A DNA stretch of 64,000 bases from an uncultured Bacteroidia bacterium (GTDB taxonomy: Bacteria > Bacteroidota > Bacteroidia > Bacteroidales > Prolixibacteraceae), in the NCBI GenBank assembly GCA_903923905.1, contig CAIXZH010000106.1:27773-91772 (forward strand). Direction: 5' to 3'. Below, one piece after another: positions 63,273 to 64,000 of the stretch. The translations under genes and the position numbers were made by a program. How positions within the stretch are numbered: position 1 is the first letter of the stretch; each line of letters opens with the position of its first letter. Under the pieces are notes generated by a model. It made no database searches, was not told the origin of the DNA, and saw only the letters and a program-made list of their open reading frames with translations.

Positions 63273-63587
63273 GAAACGCAAATCGATTAATTTAAATTAA
63301 TCAATTGCCCATATTTATTCCAGATCCACTTATCCGCAGCATCCCCGAGATGGGTGTCCTCTTCAGGTAGAATGGAATTTTTCTTTTCAAGTCCGGGTGC
63401 GACTTGGAGTCGCGCTCGGACTTCAGCATCCGGCCTGATGCACCCAAAGTACGTTTGATGTTACTTCTTGGGGAAACGAAAGTCGATTGATTCAAATAAA
63501 TCAAATGGCCGTATTTAGTCCAGATCCGCTTTTCAACAGCATCCCCGAAATGGGTTCCCTCTACCGGTAAACCAGAATTCTTCTTTT
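63273..63587. repeat. 115-bp direct repeat pair with central hairpin
   Basis: 63273-63387 and 63473-63587 align without gaps at an offset of exactly 200 bases (my count: 23 mismatches in 115). Between them is a strong hairpin: AAGTCCG (63389-63395) with CGGACTT (63417-63423) and, inside, GCGACT (63399-63404) with AGTCGC (63408-63413), loop TGG. Reading frames on the minus strand are open but the two copies are out of phase, so coding is unlikely. Confidence 0.7.
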
Positions 63588-63612
63588 AGAGGTTCATCCT
63601 TTTAAAACTTGA

Positions 63613-64000
63613 CTTACGGTCAATAAACCAGAAATTATTCATCGAAATTTGGATACGATTACTAAGATGTTGCCAACCATCCTTGCCGATAATCTGGCTC
63701 CAAAAATCATTGGATTATATGGTCTTGGCATGAGCTTTCGGGATATATCGCAACATACCAAGGAGATGTATGATGTTGATATATCACATGATACTTTATC
63801 AGAGATTACCGACCGTGTTATTCCACTGGTAAAAGAGTGGCAGAACCGTCCGCTGGAAGCTGTCTATCCTATTGTCTGGCTGGATGCTATGCACTACAAG
63901 GTCCGGGATGGTGGAAAGGTCGGCTCCAGGGCAGTCTACAACGTACTGGCCCTGAATGTGGAAGGGCGCAAGGATTTGATTGGTATGTATATCTCTGAGA
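63613..64000 (+). CDS. IS256/Mutator-family transposase, 5'-truncated and running off the window
   Basis: Open from 63613 to the window end without a stop. The ATG at 63667 is followed by APKIIGLYGLGMSFRDISQHTKEMYDVDISHDTLSEITDRVIPLVKEWQNRPLEAVYPIVWLDAMHYKVRDGG, matching the central IS256 transposase region, including the first catalytic Asp (WLDAMHYKV). About 100 N-terminal residues typical of the family are missing: the in-frame stop TGA lies at 63610-63612. The element is thus a remnant or has been interrupted; its 3' part is outside the window. It borders the 115-bp direct repeats. Confidence 0.88.

Noticed and set aside
63301..63504. Short minus-strand frame across the direct repeats
   Set aside because: The two repeat copies are in different phases in this frame, so conservation is not at protein level.
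1..64000. tRNA or rRNA genes
   Set aside because: I looked for T-loop and cloverleaf signatures in the intergenic regions and saw none; a dedicated scan could still find one.

Overview
The window is one contiguous stretch of chromosome from a member of the Bacteroidota, most likely an anaerobic or microaerophilic Bacteroidales/Marinilabiliales-type organism. This is inferred from Reg_prop/Y_Y_Y sensor kinases, promoters of the TTTG / TAnnTTTG type, DUF4294, a ferredoxin-linked 2-oxoacid oxidoreductase, flavodoxin, many lipoprotein signal peptides and moderately AT-rich DNA. No rRNA, tRNA or CRISPR array was seen.

Layout. (1) 1-6469: three sensor histidine kinases with nearly interchangeable transmitter modules, followed by one stand-alone CheY-like regulator. 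(2) 6629-15634, minus strand: a heavy-metal RND efflux operon (TolC-like, adaptor, CzcA/CusA pump, OmpR-type regulator, HAMP kinase) that runs on into a nitroreductase and an isochorismatase-fold protein; an 11-bp-period direct repeat upstream looks like the regulator's operator. (3) 16055-19553: a heterodimeric multidrug ABC exporter. (4) 19623-22815: an ABC-2 transporter operon with a NEW3-domain membrane protein; its permease gene carries a C10 tract and its promoter overlaps an inverted repeat. (5) 23102-38827: a PAS kinase, secreted hydrolases, beta-barrel-like proteins, a phosphoesterase, MarC, a very large beta-helix protein, a candidate small RNA, a LemA-TPM-TPM operon and a secreted TolB-like propeller. 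(6) 39024-40852: a cytochrome c and a heme-motif outer-membrane barrel protein. (7) 41142-50937: an AraC regulator followed by YceI, pirin and methyltransferase genes; GNAT, SPFH, fucose isomerase, LemA-M48 and a serine hydrolase. (8) 51570-60877: SpoU methyltransferase, arginine deiminase, DUF4294, a NucS-like nuclease remnant, then an operon pheA - flavodoxin - aminotransferase - vorDBAC that joins aromatic/branched-chain amino-acid synthesis to ferredoxin-dependent 2-oxoacid chemistry. (9) 60977-64000: an accessory, repeat-rich end with a 21-bp tandem array beside an unknown gene, a frameshifted SH3b gene, a 115-bp direct repeat with a strong hairpin, and a 5'-truncated IS256-type transposase.

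The least explained signals are: a short repeat family placed just after stop codons, in the sense orientation, at four unrelated genes; the 14-unit 21-bp array next to an unrecognised gene; the promoter-repeat-terminator unit at 33189-33313; and two clusters of palindromic REP-like hairpins.
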